This document shows positions 43,489-52,844 of a DNA stretch of 64,000 nucleotides, in pieces. The DNA comes from Treponema socranskii subsp. buccale (lineage in GTDB: Bacteria > Spirochaetota > Spirochaetia > Treponematales > Treponemataceae): assembly GCF_024181585.1 (NCBI RefSeq), contig NZ_CP054258.1, forward strand, positions 2,604,001 through 2,668,000, written 5' to 3'. The notes under the pieces are model-generated. The model was not told the DNA's origin and did not search any database. It saw only the letters and a list, made by a program, of their open reading frames with translations. Within the stretch, counting starts at the first letter, position 1. Every line of letters begins with the position of its first letter. The translations under genes and the position numbers were made by a program.

Positions 43489-43618
43489 AAAAATCGGCGA
43501 TAATTTTTTGAGCTCAGCGGTGATTTGCATGAACGGGATGCGCAAGAGGCGGCATAGTGCGAATTGAATAAATCGATATGATGTTTTATAATAACCGCCG
43601 AGAATTGCGAGGATAGAA

Positions 43619-45367
43619 ATGCCTAAAATCGAAGTCAACGAAAAAAGTTTTTTCGCTTTGCTCGGGAAAAAATACGATTACGATACACTTGAAACAAAAT
43701 TGCCGTGCGCAAAAGCCGAACTCGATGAAAAACCCGACGCGTCCAAGCCTGAAGATGAGCGCGTTATTAAAATCGAACTCAACGATACCAATCGTCCCGA
43801 CTTGTGGTCGACGGTCGGTGTCGCGCGGCAGATCGCCCTGCACGACGGCGCAAAACACGCGGATTATCAAAAATTCATGTCGGCTCCCGATGCGATAAAA
43901 GATCCGGCCAACCGCATCGTCACCGTGGACGCCGAACTGCAGCACATCCGTCCGTATATCGTCGCCTTCGTTATTTCCGGAAAAGCGATCGACGAGGCGA
44001 TGCTGAAAGACATCATCCAAACGCAGGAAAAACTCGCGTGGAATTTCGGACGCAAGCGGAAGACGATTTCGATGGGCGTGTACCGTATTTCCGATATCGC
44101 ATTTCCCGTGCATTATAAAGCCGTCGATCCGGACGCAACCTCTTTCGTGCCGCTGCAGTGCGCAGAGCCGATGACGTGCCGGCAAATCCTGAGCGAACAT
44201 CCGAAAGGAAAAGAATACGGTTGGATTTTAAAAGACTTTAAAAAATTTCCGCTGCTCGTCGACGACAAAGGCGAAATCATGTCGATGGCGCCGATCATCA
44301 ACAGTGCAACGCTCGGTGCGGTGCAAGTCGGAGACACGGGCTTAATGGTCGAGCTGACCGGCGACGATATGGAAAGCCTCATGCTCGCGGCGAACATCGT
44401 CGCGTGCGATTTTTTTGAAAGCGGCTACGAAATTCTTCCGATGCGCGTCGACTATCCTTATGAAACGAAATTCGGCAAAACCGTCGTGTGTCCGTATTAT
44501 TTTCAAGTTCCGACAAAAGCTTATCTTTCGCATATCAACAAAATGCTCGGCTCGTCCTTTACGGCGGACGAAGTGTGCGCCGCGCTCTACCGCATGGGCG
44601 ATGAAACGACGGTAAAAAAATTGACGATCGACGGAAAAGACGATGCTGAGTTTACGCTCTTTCCGCCGCCCTACCGCAACGATTTTTTACACGAAGCCGA
44701 TGTGATCGAAGACGTCATGATCGGGCGCGATATCGCTTCGTTCGAACCGGAAAGCCCGAGCGATTTTACGATCGGCAGACTTTTACCGATAACGCAGTTC
44801 AGCCGTAAAGCGAAAACGCTTATGGTCGGGCTCGGCTATCAGGAGATGATTTTCAACTATGTCGGAAGCCGCCGCGATTACATCGACAATATGCTCATCG
44901 ACGAATCGAGCGTCATCGAAATCGCAAATCCGATGAGCGAAAATTATCAATTTATCAGACCGGAGATAATATCTTCGCTGCTCCGCGCGGAAAGCAAATC
45001 GGCGAACGCGCAGTTCCCGCACAAGATTTTCGAAATCGGCAAAGTCGCCTATCTCTGCGGCGAAGAAAACACCGGCACGCGCACACGAACGCACTTGGGC
45101 TTTTTGACGGCGGCGGCAAATGCAAACTTCAACGACGCGGCAAGCGAAGTCGCGGCACTCCTGTATTTTCTCGACCACACGTACGAAGTACAAGAAAGCG
45201 CCGATCCGCGCTTTATCGTCGGCCGTCAAGCATCCATTATCGTAGGTGGCAAAGCAGTCGGTGTTTTCGGCGAAGTCAATCCGCAAGTGCTCGAAAACTG
45301 GGCGGTTACGGTACCCTGCGCTGCGGGCGAAATCGATTTGGAAGCGTTGATGCGGAGCGATGTATAA
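43619..45367 (+). CDS. pheT: Phenylalanine--tRNA ligase beta subunit, archaeal type
   Basis: A 582-residue beta subunit of the shorter archaeal/eukaryotic kind that spirochaetes carry in place of the about 800-residue bacterial form. The N-terminus (MPKIEVNEKSFFALLGKKYDYDTLETKLPCAKAEL), the B3/4 editing region (FGRKRKTISMGVYRISDI) and the B5 and catalytic-like folds (DFLHEADVIEDVMIGRDI ... QEMIFNYVGSRRDY) are all visible. It pairs with an alpha subunit that is not in the window. It stands alone here, 130 bp downstream of the oxidoreductase. Confidence 0.95.
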   Translation: MPKIEVNEKSFFALLGKKYDYDTLETKLPCAKAELDEKPDASKPEDERVIKIELNDTNRPDLWSTVGVARQIALHDGAKHADYQKFMSAPDAIKDPANRIVTVDAELQHIRPYIVAFVISGKAIDEAMLKDIIQTQEKLAWNFGRKRKTISMGVYRISDIAFPVHYKAVDPDATSFVPLQCAEPMTCRQILSEHPKGKEYGWILKDFKKFPLLVDDKGEIMSMAPIINSATLGAVQVGDTGLMVELTGDDMESLMLAANIVACDFFESGYEILPMRVDYPYETKFGKTVVCPYYFQVPTKAYLSHINKMLGSSFTADEVCAALYRMGDETTVKKLTIDGKDDAEFTLFPPPYRNDFLHEADVIEDVMIGRDIASFEPESPSDFTIGRLLPITQFSRKAKTLMVGLGYQEMIFNYVGSRRDYIDNMLIDESSVIEIANPMSENYQFIRPEIISSLLRAESKSANAQFPHKIFEIGKVAYLCGEENTGTRTRTHLGFLTAAANANFNDAASEVAALLYFLDHTYEVQESADPRFIVGRQASIIVGGKAVGVFGEVNPQVLENWAVTVPCAAGEIDLEALMRSDV

Positions 45368-45481
45368 ACGGCAAGAGCGCCGTCCGCTCATTGAAACCGG
45401 CGTTCGGTCGGGGAGCTGTCTCCGACTCGGCCGGACGGATTTTAAACTTCACACATATTCAACACACACATATCCAAAAAA

Positions 45482-45510
45482 TTGACAAAGCTCGAAGTTC
45501 GACATATAAT
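45482..45510 (+). promoter_or_regulatory. Consensus promoter of the native tctCBA operon
   Basis: TTGACA (45482-45487), 17 bases and TATAAT (45505-45510), a perfect sigma-70 consensus. Transcription would start near 45517 and leave a 70-base leader before the TctC ATG. An imperfect GC-rich hairpin around 45413-45435, upstream, may end pheT transcription. Confidence 0.85.
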
Positions 45511-45586
45511 GAATAGTCATATCAATGTCGTGTACTGCCGTGCACGCTAATCATTATATTTTCAATTAAAATTTATGGAGGACAGT

Positions 45587-46561
45587 ATGAAAACAAGAAA
45601 AAAGATTGCGGCGGGAATCATCGCTGCAAGCGTTTTAATTTCTTCCGCCTTTGCAAAAAAAGGAGAAAAGTCTGCGGATTATCCGAAAAAAGGCATTACG
45701 GTAATCTGTCCGTGGGGCGCCGGCGGCGGTACGGATGCGATTTTGCGCGCGCTGTGTTCGACTGCGGAAAAGTACCTCGGTACGACGATCACCGTCGAAA
45801 ATAAAACGGGCGGTGCGGGCGCTATCGGTCATGCTGCAATCAAAAACGCGAGACCGGACGGATATACGGTCGGTATGATAACCTTCGAATTGAATTCGCT
45901 GCCGCAGCAGGGTTTGATCGATTTCACGTATGCCGATTTCGATCCGCTCATCCGCGTCAACGCCGACGCTGCGACGCTTACGGTCGGAAAAAACGAACCG
46001 TACAATTCCGTGCAGGAATTCGTCAACTACTGCAAAGCGCATCCCGGTGAAGTTTCCATCGGAAACTCGGCGCCCGGATCCGTGTGGCACATCGGTGCGG
46101 GATTGCTTGCCGATCAGGCCGGCATCAAAGTAAAACATATTCCGTTCGAAGGCGCGGCGGGTGCGGTTACGGCAGTAGCGGGCGGACACATTCAAGCCGT
46201 TACGGTTTCGCTTGCAGAAGTCAAATCACAATATGACGCCGGCAATGTAAAAGTGCTCGGCATTATGGCGGCAAAACGCCCCGAAGCGTACCCGAATATC
46301 AAAACGTTCAAAGAACAGGGATACAATATCGAATATGCGACATGGCGCGGACTTGCATTGCCGAAAGGCGTCGATCCCGCAATCAAAGCGAAATTGGTAG
46401 AAGCGTTTACAAAAGCGGAAAACGATCCTGCGTTTATTGCGACCGCAAAAAATCTCAACCAAACGCTCGCATATCAAAATCCCCAAGAGTTCGCCGCTTT
46501 CTTAAAAAGCAACTTCGAAGCGGTTACGAAGACGATGAAATCCATCGGTCTGATCGACTAG
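45587..46561 (+). CDS. tctC: Tripartite tricarboxylate transporter receptor TctC (Bug family)
   Basis: A 324-residue periplasmic binding protein. The ATG at 45587 follows GGAGGAC; the signal peptide is KTRKKIAAGIIAASVLISSAFA. Bug-family loops are ICPWGAGGGTDAILRAL, VENKTGGAGAIGHAAIKNARPDGYT and PGSVWHIGAGLLA. It would capture a carboxylate for TctBA. Codon use is native (AAA lysine, CpG-rich), unlike its homologue at 25552. A hairpin follows before tctB. Confidence 0.93.
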   Translation: MKTRKKIAAGIIAASVLISSAFAKKGEKSADYPKKGITVICPWGAGGGTDAILRALCSTAEKYLGTTITVENKTGGAGAIGHAAIKNARPDGYTVGMITFELNSLPQQGLIDFTYADFDPLIRVNADAATLTVGKNEPYNSVQEFVNYCKAHPGEVSIGNSAPGSVWHIGAGLLADQAGIKVKHIPFEGAAGAVTAVAGGHIQAVTVSLAEVKSQYDAGNVKVLGIMAAKRPEAYPNIKTFKEQGYNIEYATWRGLALPKGVDPAIKAKLVEAFTKAENDPAFIATAKNLNQTLAYQNPQEFAAFLKSNFEAVTKTMKSIGLID

Positions 46562-46586
46562 TCATACAAAAGTTCAACCGTCAAAA

Positions 46587-46613
46587 ATCGGCCGGCGCTC
46601 CGCCGGTCGGTTT
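46587..46613 (+). terminator. Intercistronic hairpin between tctC and tctB
   Basis: CGGCCGGCG pairs with CGCCGGTCG around a three-base loop, 26 bases after the tctC stop. A poor T-run follows. It may raise receptor mRNA over the membrane subunits by partial termination or 3'-end protection. Confidence 0.6.
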
Positions 46614-46657
46614 CCATTTTATAATAAAGCGGTACAGTTCAATCCGCTGAGGTTCTT

Positions 46658-47128
46658 GTGAAAAAAGCCAATATCATATCGGCGGTTATCGGCATGATCG
46701 TTTCGGCAGCCGCATTCGGATATACCCTTACTTTCAAACAGTTCAAAAACGTACCTGTAGGGCCGGAGTTTTTTCCGCGCGTACTTGCCATCGCACTTTT
46801 TATATTCTGTGTACTTTTATTATTAACAAATTTAAAAACGTCCGAAGCAAATAAAAAATCGGCTCCGACGATGAGTTTGAAAAACCGCGGTATGCAAAAA
46901 GCGCTCGCGGGACTCGCAATCGTCGTCGCATATGCGCTGCTGTGGGAAGTCCTCGGTTTTTTAATAATCACGCCGATTGCAATATTTTTAATGACGCTGC
47001 TGCTCGGAAAAAGGGAGTATATAAAGATGATCATCATTGCGGTCGGAGCGACGGCAATCGTCTTTCTCGCATTTAAATGTCTGCTGGGCATTCAGATGCC
47101 GCTCGGCTTTATGGAAGAGCTGTTTTAA
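46658..47128 (+). CDS. tctB: Tripartite tricarboxylate transporter, small subunit TctB
   Basis: A 156-residue membrane protein with four helices and the TctB pattern (YTLTFKQFKNVPVGPEFFPRVLAIALFIFCVLLLL). The start is a GTG at 46658 with GAGG upstream. It lies in order C, B, A as usual. It ends 12 bases before tctA. Confidence 0.88.
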   Translation: MKKANIISAVIGMIVSAAAFGYTLTFKQFKNVPVGPEFFPRVLAIALFIFCVLLLLTNLKTSEANKKSAPTMSLKNRGMQKALAGLAIVVAYALLWEVLGFLIITPIAIFLMTLLLGKREYIKMIIIAVGATAIVFLAFKCLLGIQMPLGFMEELF

Positions 47129-47140
47129 AGGAGGCGAAGT

Positions 47141-48691
47141 ATGGATTTCGGATTAATTGCGTCCAGTTTCGGACAAGTGTTTACGCCTTCCACGCTGCTC
47201 TATACGCTTATCGGAGCGACGGGCGGCATTCTCATCGGTGCCATTCCGGGCTTAACCGCGACGATGGGTATCGCGCTGCTCATCCCGTTTACCTACGGCC
47301 TCGATTTTATTCCGGGAGTTGCAATGCTGCTCGGTATATTTTGCGGCGGTATGTACGGAGGTTCCATAGCGGCGATCCTCATCCACACTCCGGGCACTCC
47401 CGCTGCGGCGGCGACGGTACTCGACGGATACCCGATGGGACAAAAGGGGGAACCCGGCCGCGCACTGACGATCGCTTTGTTTTCCTCTTTCAGCGGAGGA
47501 ATCATCGGCGCCCTCGTCATGACTTTTTTATCGCCGCTCATTTCAAAGATGGCGTTGAAATTCGGGCCTGCGGAATTCTTTGCGCTTGCGATGTTCGGTT
47601 TGTCGGTCATCATTTCCATTTCCGGAAAATCGCTCATCAAAGGACTCATCACTGCAGCTTTCGGCCTTTTAATCGGAACAGTCGGCATGGATAAAACCTG
47701 TGCGTACTTGCGCTTTTTTAAGCTGCAGGGCTTTTACGACGGCATTCCGTTTATTCCGGCTCTCATCGGTTTATTCGCAATCAGCGAAGTCATAGCAAAC
47801 TTCGAACATCTGCTGCAAAGCAAACAGGAAAGTAAAACGCGCGTAAAAACGGCATCCGCATCGAATCCCGTTTTGCGCTATTTAAAATCCGTTGTCGGAA
47901 ATATTTTACCCGAAAAGCGCGACATAAAAACGATTTTACCGCACATCTTCAAAGGCAGTCTTATCGGCACTTTTATCGGCGCGATCCCCGGAGCGGGCGG
48001 CGATATCGCGGCGTTCGTTTCATACAGCGAAGCAAAACGCAGCAGCAAGCATCCCGAACTTTTCGGTCACGGCGCACCCGAAGGAATTGCCGCTGCCGAA
48101 TCCGCAAACAACGGATGTTCCGGCGGCGCCATGATCCCGATGCTTTCGCTCGGCGTCCCCGGCGACTCGAACACGGCAGTGCTCATGGGCGCTTTTATCA
48201 TGCACGGTTTCCAACCCGGCCCGATGATGTTCGTCGAGCACCTCGATATCGTATACGCGGTATTCGGCGCAATACTTGCGGCAAATCTCGCGTTCCTCAT
48301 TGTGGGTATGCTCGGTGTCAATCTTTTTTCGAAAATCATTTCGGTTGAAAAATATTTTTTAATTCCGTGCATACTCGTGCTGTCGCTCGTAGGTGCATAC
48401 GCAATCAACCAAAGCATGTTCGACGTATACTTTGCAATCGTTATGGGCGTTATCGGATACCTTTTGCAAAAATACGATTTCCCGCTTTCACCGATTTTGC
48501 TTGCGCTTATTTTAGGACCGATGAGCGAATCGAATATCAGGCGCTACATGCAGATTGTCGACGGAAAATTCGTCACGATTTTTTCCCGTCCCATCTGTAT
48601 CGTATTTTTCCTGCTTGCGCTCGTTTCGCTTATTACCGCATTTTACAATCAACGAAAAATCGCACGAAGGGAAGCGGAAAAATCCGAATAA
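47141..48691 (+). CDS. tctA: Tripartite tricarboxylate transporter, large subunit TctA
   Basis: A 516-residue carrier with about twelve helices. GAIPGLTATMGIALLIPFTYGL, HTPGTPAAAATVLDGYPMGQKGEPGRAL and GAIPGAGGDIAAFVSYSEAKRSSKHPELFGHGAPEGIAAAE are the TctA signatures. AAGGAGG lies ahead of the ATG. It carries a carboxylate through the inner membrane together with TctB. A strong terminator follows. It is the native counterpart of the foreign tctA at 23352. Confidence 0.95.
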   Translation: MDFGLIASSFGQVFTPSTLLYTLIGATGGILIGAIPGLTATMGIALLIPFTYGLDFIPGVAMLLGIFCGGMYGGSIAAILIHTPGTPAAAATVLDGYPMGQKGEPGRALTIALFSSFSGGIIGALVMTFLSPLISKMALKFGPAEFFALAMFGLSVIISISGKSLIKGLITAAFGLLIGTVGMDKTCAYLRFFKLQGFYDGIPFIPALIGLFAISEVIANFEHLLQSKQESKTRVKTASASNPVLRYLKSVVGNILPEKRDIKTILPHIFKGSLIGTFIGAIPGAGGDIAAFVSYSEAKRSSKHPELFGHGAPEGIAAAESANNGCSGGAMIPMLSLGVPGDSNTAVLMGAFIMHGFQPGPMMFVEHLDIVYAVFGAILAANLAFLIVGMLGVNLFSKIISVEKYFLIPCILVLSLVGAYAINQSMFDVYFAIVMGVIGYLLQKYDFPLSPILLALILGPMSESNIRRYMQIVDGKFVTIFSRPICIVFFLLALVSLITAFYNQRKIARREAEKSE

Positions 48692-48732
48692 CCGCTGCAG
48701 ACATTCGGCTGCGATCCTGCAGCCGCCGCTAC

Positions 48733-48765
48733 AAAAAAACTGCCGGCGTGCGTCGGCAGTTTTTT
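48733..48765 (+). terminator. Rho-independent terminator after tctA
   Basis: AAAAAACTGCCG pairs with CGGCAGTTTTTT around an eight-base loop, with T-runs on both strands. It ends the plus-strand operon about 40 bases after the stop; the minus-strand EF-P gene ends 80 bases further on and may share it. Confidence 0.9.
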
Positions 48766-48845
48766 GTAAATGTCATATCATTAAAAATTAATAATCAATA
48801 ATTCGATTCGGTAAAATACCGCAAACGGCGAATGATCCGCACGAA

Positions 48846-49415
48846 TCAGTCTTTTGCGCGCTCGACAAAAGAGCCGTCGCGCGTATCGATGACGATGCGT
48901 TCGCCTTCGTTGCAAAAAAGCGGAACGTTCACTTCGATGCCCGTATCGAGCGTCGCGGGCTTAAACGTTTTGCCGCTCGTGTTGCCTTTTACGCCCGGCT
49001 CGCAGTACGTGATCGTGCGCGTAACGTTGACGGGAAGTTTGACGCCGACCGGCTTTCCTTCGTAAAACGTAATCGATATGTCGATGTCGTCGTCGGGGGA
49101 AAGATAACCCGCATTGTCGCCCAAATCTTCTTTTGTCATTTCGAGCTGCTCATAAGTTTCCTGATCCATAAACACGTACGTATCGCCTTCGATGTAGGAA
49201 AGCTTCATCGTTTTTTCGTCGAGATCGACTTCATCGAATTTTTCTCCGGCGTCGAGGCCGAGATCCTGCGTCTGTCCCGTAACGATATTTTTTACGCGCA
49301 GCTTTGTCACCATACCGCCGCGGCCCGATTTTTGGCCGAGCATACGTTGTACCATAAGCGGATTGTTTTCATACATAAACGCAGAACCGACTTTGATTTC
49401 CGATGTTGTAACCAT
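48846..49415 (-). CDS. efp: Elongation factor P with Arg32 (rhamnosylation type)
   Basis: A 189-residue EF-P, which relieves ribosome stalling at proline runs. The KOW-like N-terminal domain holds the modification loop QKSGRGGMV, in which the tip residue is Arg32, not the lysine of E. coli-type proteins. Arginine at this site is what EarP rhamnosylates, and earP is the adjacent upstream gene. The two OB domains follow (GDTYVFMDQETYEQLEM ... FYEGKPVGVKLPVNVTRTI). Full length, intact. Confidence 0.96.
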   Translation of the reverse strand: MVTTSEIKVGSAFMYENNPLMVQRMLGQKSGRGGMVTKLRVKNIVTGQTQDLGLDAGEKFDEVDLDEKTMKLSYIEGDTYVFMDQETYEQLEMTKEDLGDNAGYLSPDDDIDISITFYEGKPVGVKLPVNVTRTITYCEPGVKGNTSGKTFKPATLDTGIEVNVPLFCNEGERIVIDTRDGSFVERAKD

Positions 49416-49468
49416 ATTTCTACCTTCTATAAATTAATAAGATTTGACAAAATTGAAAAGTGTATATG

Positions 49469-49498
49469 ATTATAATGCAAAATGCCGCAAATAATCAA
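49469..49498 (-). promoter_or_regulatory. Promoter of efp within the end of earP
   Basis: On the minus strand TTGATT (49498-49493), 18 bases and a perfect TATAAT (49474-49469), overlapping the last codons of earP. It would give extra efp transcription beyond that of the operon. Confidence 0.5.
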
Positions 49499-50603
49499 GC
49501 AGGCGGCGGGCAAAGTCGCCGTTTGCAATAAGCGCGGATGCGAATGCGGCAAAATATTTTTTTATCCGACAGGAAGCTTCCAAAAAGGCGAAGAGCGCTT
49601 TTTCCGTATCGCAAAAAACCGTGCCGGAAACATTGTACAACGTCCACGCATTTTCGACGATCGCAAAATCGTCACGCGGAAAAAAATCTTTTATGCGATG
49701 CAAAAGCGCTTCGACTTTTACGAGTTGATAATCGTCTTCCTGCGGATATGCCTGCCACACAAAGGGAATGCCCGAAAGGCACGCGCGCGAAAGCGAATCT
49801 TCCCCGCGTATAAAAAGCGCGTCCATAGCATGGAGCAGATCGTCCCATTCGTTTTGCACTAAAAACGGAAGCCGTTCCGCAGCAAAATGCGCACTCGAAT
49901 CCGCGTACGCTTTCATAAACGCATCCTGCGCCTGCCCCGCAGCGGCGCAGGCGCAAAGCTTAAAGCGCTCGTCCGACTTTCGCTTTTCCGCTTCAAATGC
50001 ACAAAGGGCGCGGACGACGGGAGCGTAATCGCGGACATAACCGAAAATCAAAACCGAAAATTCATCGGGATTTTTTTTTGCCGGCACGTACGCGGGCTTC
50101 CGGTCGAGGATAAGTCCTCCCGTCTTTGAAGTAAAGCCCGGCATAAAATTGACTTTTTGTACGCGCGACGAGCGCGTGAGCGACTTGAGGCAGTGAAATT
50201 CTTCGGCGTAATCTTCCGCCGTAAGGTAGTCGATATTGACGACGTGAACGACGGCGGTATTTTTTTTATCGAATAAAAGCGCTTCAAGCCATTCGGGATA
50301 AGGGCATTGAAAACACTGCAAAACGATTTTCGGCATCGCTTTCGAAAAAGAAGCGGTACACGCATCTCCGGCATTCCAATCGAAAACCGTCCAATTTCCG
50401 TACTGCTGTACCGCCGCATGAGAGTCGATTCCGGGCGCAAGCAAAGCGAAAGACGCAAGATCATCGATGACGAATCGAATGTGCACGCTGTCGTCAAGCG
50501 CCGAAAGAGCGCGCGCGAGGCGGTATGCAAATCCGACATCGCCGTAATTGTCAACGACTTTGCAGAGAATCGCGATATCGAGCGGGCGCGTTTTATCCGT
50601 CAT
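49470..50603 (-). CDS. earP: EF-P arginine rhamnosyltransferase EarP
   Basis: A 377-residue GT-B enzyme (family GT104) that moves rhamnose from dTDP-L-rhamnose to EF-P Arg32. The N-terminal signature DNYGDVGFAYRLARAL contains Asp18 and Asp22, matching the essential aspartates of the family. The C-terminal half has FIRGEDSLSRACLSGIPFVWQAYPQEDDYQ, the sugar-nucleotide site. Its ATG overlaps the SGNH hydrolase stop as ATGA. The target gene efp follows 54 bases later. Confidence 0.95.
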   Translation of the reverse strand: MTDKTRPLDIAILCKVVDNYGDVGFAYRLARALSALDDSVHIRFVIDDLASFALLAPGIDSHAAVQQYGNWTVFDWNAGDACTASFSKAMPKIVLQCFQCPYPEWLEALLFDKKNTAVVHVVNIDYLTAEDYAEEFHCLKSLTRSSRVQKVNFMPGFTSKTGGLILDRKPAYVPAKKNPDEFSVLIFGYVRDYAPVVRALCAFEAEKRKSDERFKLCACAAAGQAQDAFMKAYADSSAHFAAERLPFLVQNEWDDLLHAMDALFIRGEDSLSRACLSGIPFVWQAYPQEDDYQLVKVEALLHRIKDFFPRDDFAIVENAWTLYNVSGTVFCDTEKALFAFLEASCRIKKYFAAFASALIANGDFARRLLDYLRHFAL

Positions 50604-51235
50604 ATATGCCGGGCGATACAGGATGCAATCGCTTCCATGCCTTTTTTATTCGGATGCAGCCGGTCGGCGAGCATATCCTCTACCGCGATTTCCGATAAAT
50701 CGATCGCACGGATATTCCGATCGGCAGCATGTGCGGCTACGACGACGGAACGAACGCTGTGCTGCAGATCGAGCTGCGTCCAGTCGCAGTCGTTTTTTTC
50801 CGTCAGCTCCCAATCCAAACGTACGGGCGGCACGCAAAAATATGCGACGGCGTGCGGCAGCGCTTTTCGTATTTTTTTAATAAGGAGCGTATAGGCAGCT
50901 TCGAATATCGCAAGCGGCGCAGCGCCTTCCGCGCGCTGACCGAAATCGTTCGTACCGCCGAACACGATCACCGCGTCTCCTTTCAAACGCGCGATACGCG
51001 AATCGGAAACGAAGGCGGACCAAAGAGGTCGCGAGCCGGTTTCCGAAACGCGGCTTCCGCTGTACGAATCGTTGCAGATCATCGTGTTTCCCGTCAGCCG
51101 TTCAAAATACGCCCACCACATATCGTCCCTGCGGTAAACGCCGGAATCGGGCATCGGGTACGCGACCGCATAATTTTCGGGCGACGTTCCTTCGAACGAA
51201 GAAATGGAATCTCCCATAACCGAAAAGGTAAACAT
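50600..51235 (-). CDS. SGNH/GDSL-family hydrolase
   Basis: A 211-residue esterase-like protein without signal peptide. Block I is SVMGDSISSFEG (nucleophile serine), block III GGTNDFGQ (Asn), and block V DRLHPNKKG (Asp/His), so the catalytic set is complete. Substrate unknown; family members deacylate sugars and lipids. It lies 30 bases after PMM/PGM and is translationally linked to EarP by ATGA. Confidence 0.87.
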   Translation of the reverse strand: MFTFSVMGDSISSFEGTSPENYAVAYPMPDSGVYRRDDMWWAYFERLTGNTMICNDSYSGSRVSETGSRPLWSAFVSDSRIARLKGDAVIVFGGTNDFGQRAEGAAPLAIFEAAYTLLIKKIRKALPHAVAYFCVPPVRLDWELTEKNDCDWTQLDLQHSVRSVVVAAHAADRNIRAIDLSEIAVEDMLADRLHPNKKGMEAIASCIARHI

Positions 51236-51265
51236 AAAAGTACCTCTTTGTTTTTTTACAGTATA

Positions 51266-52744
51266 CTACAATTTTTTTTGCGCCGCTTCGTTTATCGCCG
51301 CAACGGCAAGCTGCAATTCATCGGCATCGGAAGACGTCACCATCCAGCGGGCAACACCTTTTTCGCTTTGGCTCGCGCGCTGTGCGATCCAGCACCACTT
51401 ATCGCCGTCCCAATCGCGTTTTAACAATGTCGTGCCGAGCGGAGAGCCGTCTTCAAGCGTTTTAAGCGGCACGTATCCTCTTTTCGTAAAAAAATTTTCG
51501 GTCGCACAAAGCACATCGTCCCGATCTTTTTCATCCGCATAGGTATAGCCCCATTCGCGTTCGCGAAGCACGCTGTTTTGACGGGCGACGAGCGCATCGA
51601 ATTCAGCTCTATGGTTTTTCCAGCGTTTCAAAAACAAAAGACAAAAGAGCAGCGTGCTTTCCATCGGAACCGTGTTTTCGCCGTTCGGAAAATTCAGATA
51701 ATAATGCGCGGTTTCTTCGACGGCGACGATCGCTTTTTTTTGCAGCAAAATATTCTTTATCTGCGAATGCCCGTTCGGAACGAGCAGCGGATTGTTGCCG
51801 CCGCTTTTCAGTTCCGCGTGAACGACGGGAGACGCTTTCGAGTCGATTCCGATCCGAGCTTCCCCCGTATGCGGTACGATCGACGTGAGTACGGAAGACA
51901 AAAAAGTCATAATCACGGAAGGCGAAATCTCCGTACCGTCGCCGCTTCTCGTATCGACGCGGTCGCCGTCGCCGTCGAATAAAAAGCAAAAATCGACCGA
52001 TGAGGGATGTGCGCGTATATAGTCGAGCGTACCTTCGATATTCTCTTTAATAATGGGGTTCGGCGCGCCGCTCGGAAAATTGCCGTCGGGAACAACGTTT
52101 CGCGGAACGCATGAAATGCCCGCATAGCGGAAGGCACGCATCACTTCGCTTCCCGCGCTGCCCGATAAAAAATCGGCGACGACGGATATACCGGAAAGTT
52201 CGTCTTTTCCGATCCGTGCCAAATCCAAACAGGCGCGCACGTATGCATCGCCGTCGTCGATGACCGTAACGCTGCCGCCCTCTTTTGCGGAAACGGTTTT
52301 TCCTTTTAAAAACGCATCGCGGACGGCGGTAAGTCCGCCTTCCGGCCCGACGTTTTCGGCGACGGGTCTCACGTTCGGCCCGACCGTTTTTTGTCCGGTA
52401 TAATTTTTCGGATTATGAGACGCCGTATACATGATTCCCGCACAGCTTGGGCGCTGCATACAGCTGAAATAAAACTGACACGTCGAAACGGGCAGCACGT
52501 TCGTATACACGCGAAATCCCATCGCGGAAAAAGTGTCGATCGCGAGCTGCAAAAAGTGCTCGCCTTTTTTACGCGTATCCCGGCACAAAACGATTTCGTC
52601 GGTGTCGAGGCATTCTCTGAAATACCACGCCTGCGCATTGCACAGACGGGACGCCGTTTCATCGCTCAGCCGTTCGGCATCGATTCTGATATCGAAAGCG
52701 TGAAACAGTTCATACGCGATTTTTTCAAGTGCATTATCGGCCAT
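51266..52744 (-). CDS. Phosphoglucomutase/phosphomannomutase-family enzyme
   Basis: A 492-residue alpha-D-phosphohexomutase. The phosphoserine loop is YTASHNPKNYTG, the metal site DGDGDRVDTR, and a sugar-binding VEETAHYY lies further on. The ATG at 52744 (MADNAL) follows an AGGG site and is preferred to the longer frame. It would interconvert hexose-6- and hexose-1-phosphates, the entry to nucleotide sugars such as dTDP-rhamnose, which EarP downstream needs. That link is inference. Confidence 0.9.
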   Translation of the reverse strand: MADNALEKIAYELFHAFDIRIDAERLSDETASRLCNAQAWYFRECLDTDEIVLCRDTRKKGEHFLQLAIDTFSAMGFRVYTNVLPVSTCQFYFSCMQRPSCAGIMYTASHNPKNYTGQKTVGPNVRPVAENVGPEGGLTAVRDAFLKGKTVSAKEGGSVTVIDDGDAYVRACLDLARIGKDELSGISVVADFLSGSAGSEVMRAFRYAGISCVPRNVVPDGNFPSGAPNPIIKENIEGTLDYIRAHPSSVDFCFLFDGDGDRVDTRSGDGTEISPSVIMTFLSSVLTSIVPHTGEARIGIDSKASPVVHAELKSGGNNPLLVPNGHSQIKNILLQKKAIVAVEETAHYYLNFPNGENTVPMESTLLFCLLFLKRWKNHRAEFDALVARQNSVLREREWGYTYADEKDRDDVLCATENFFTKRGYVPLKTLEDGSPLGTTLLKRDWDGDKWCWIAQRASQSEKGVARWMVTSSDADELQLAVAAINEAAQKKL

Positions 52745-52844
52745 ATTTTCCCTAAAAAAACCGCGTACGGTTTTATTAAGTTTTATTAATAGGTTCAATT
52801 TTGAGTTTTCTAAACTCGAAATTTTCCATCTGTTTCGCTCACCG

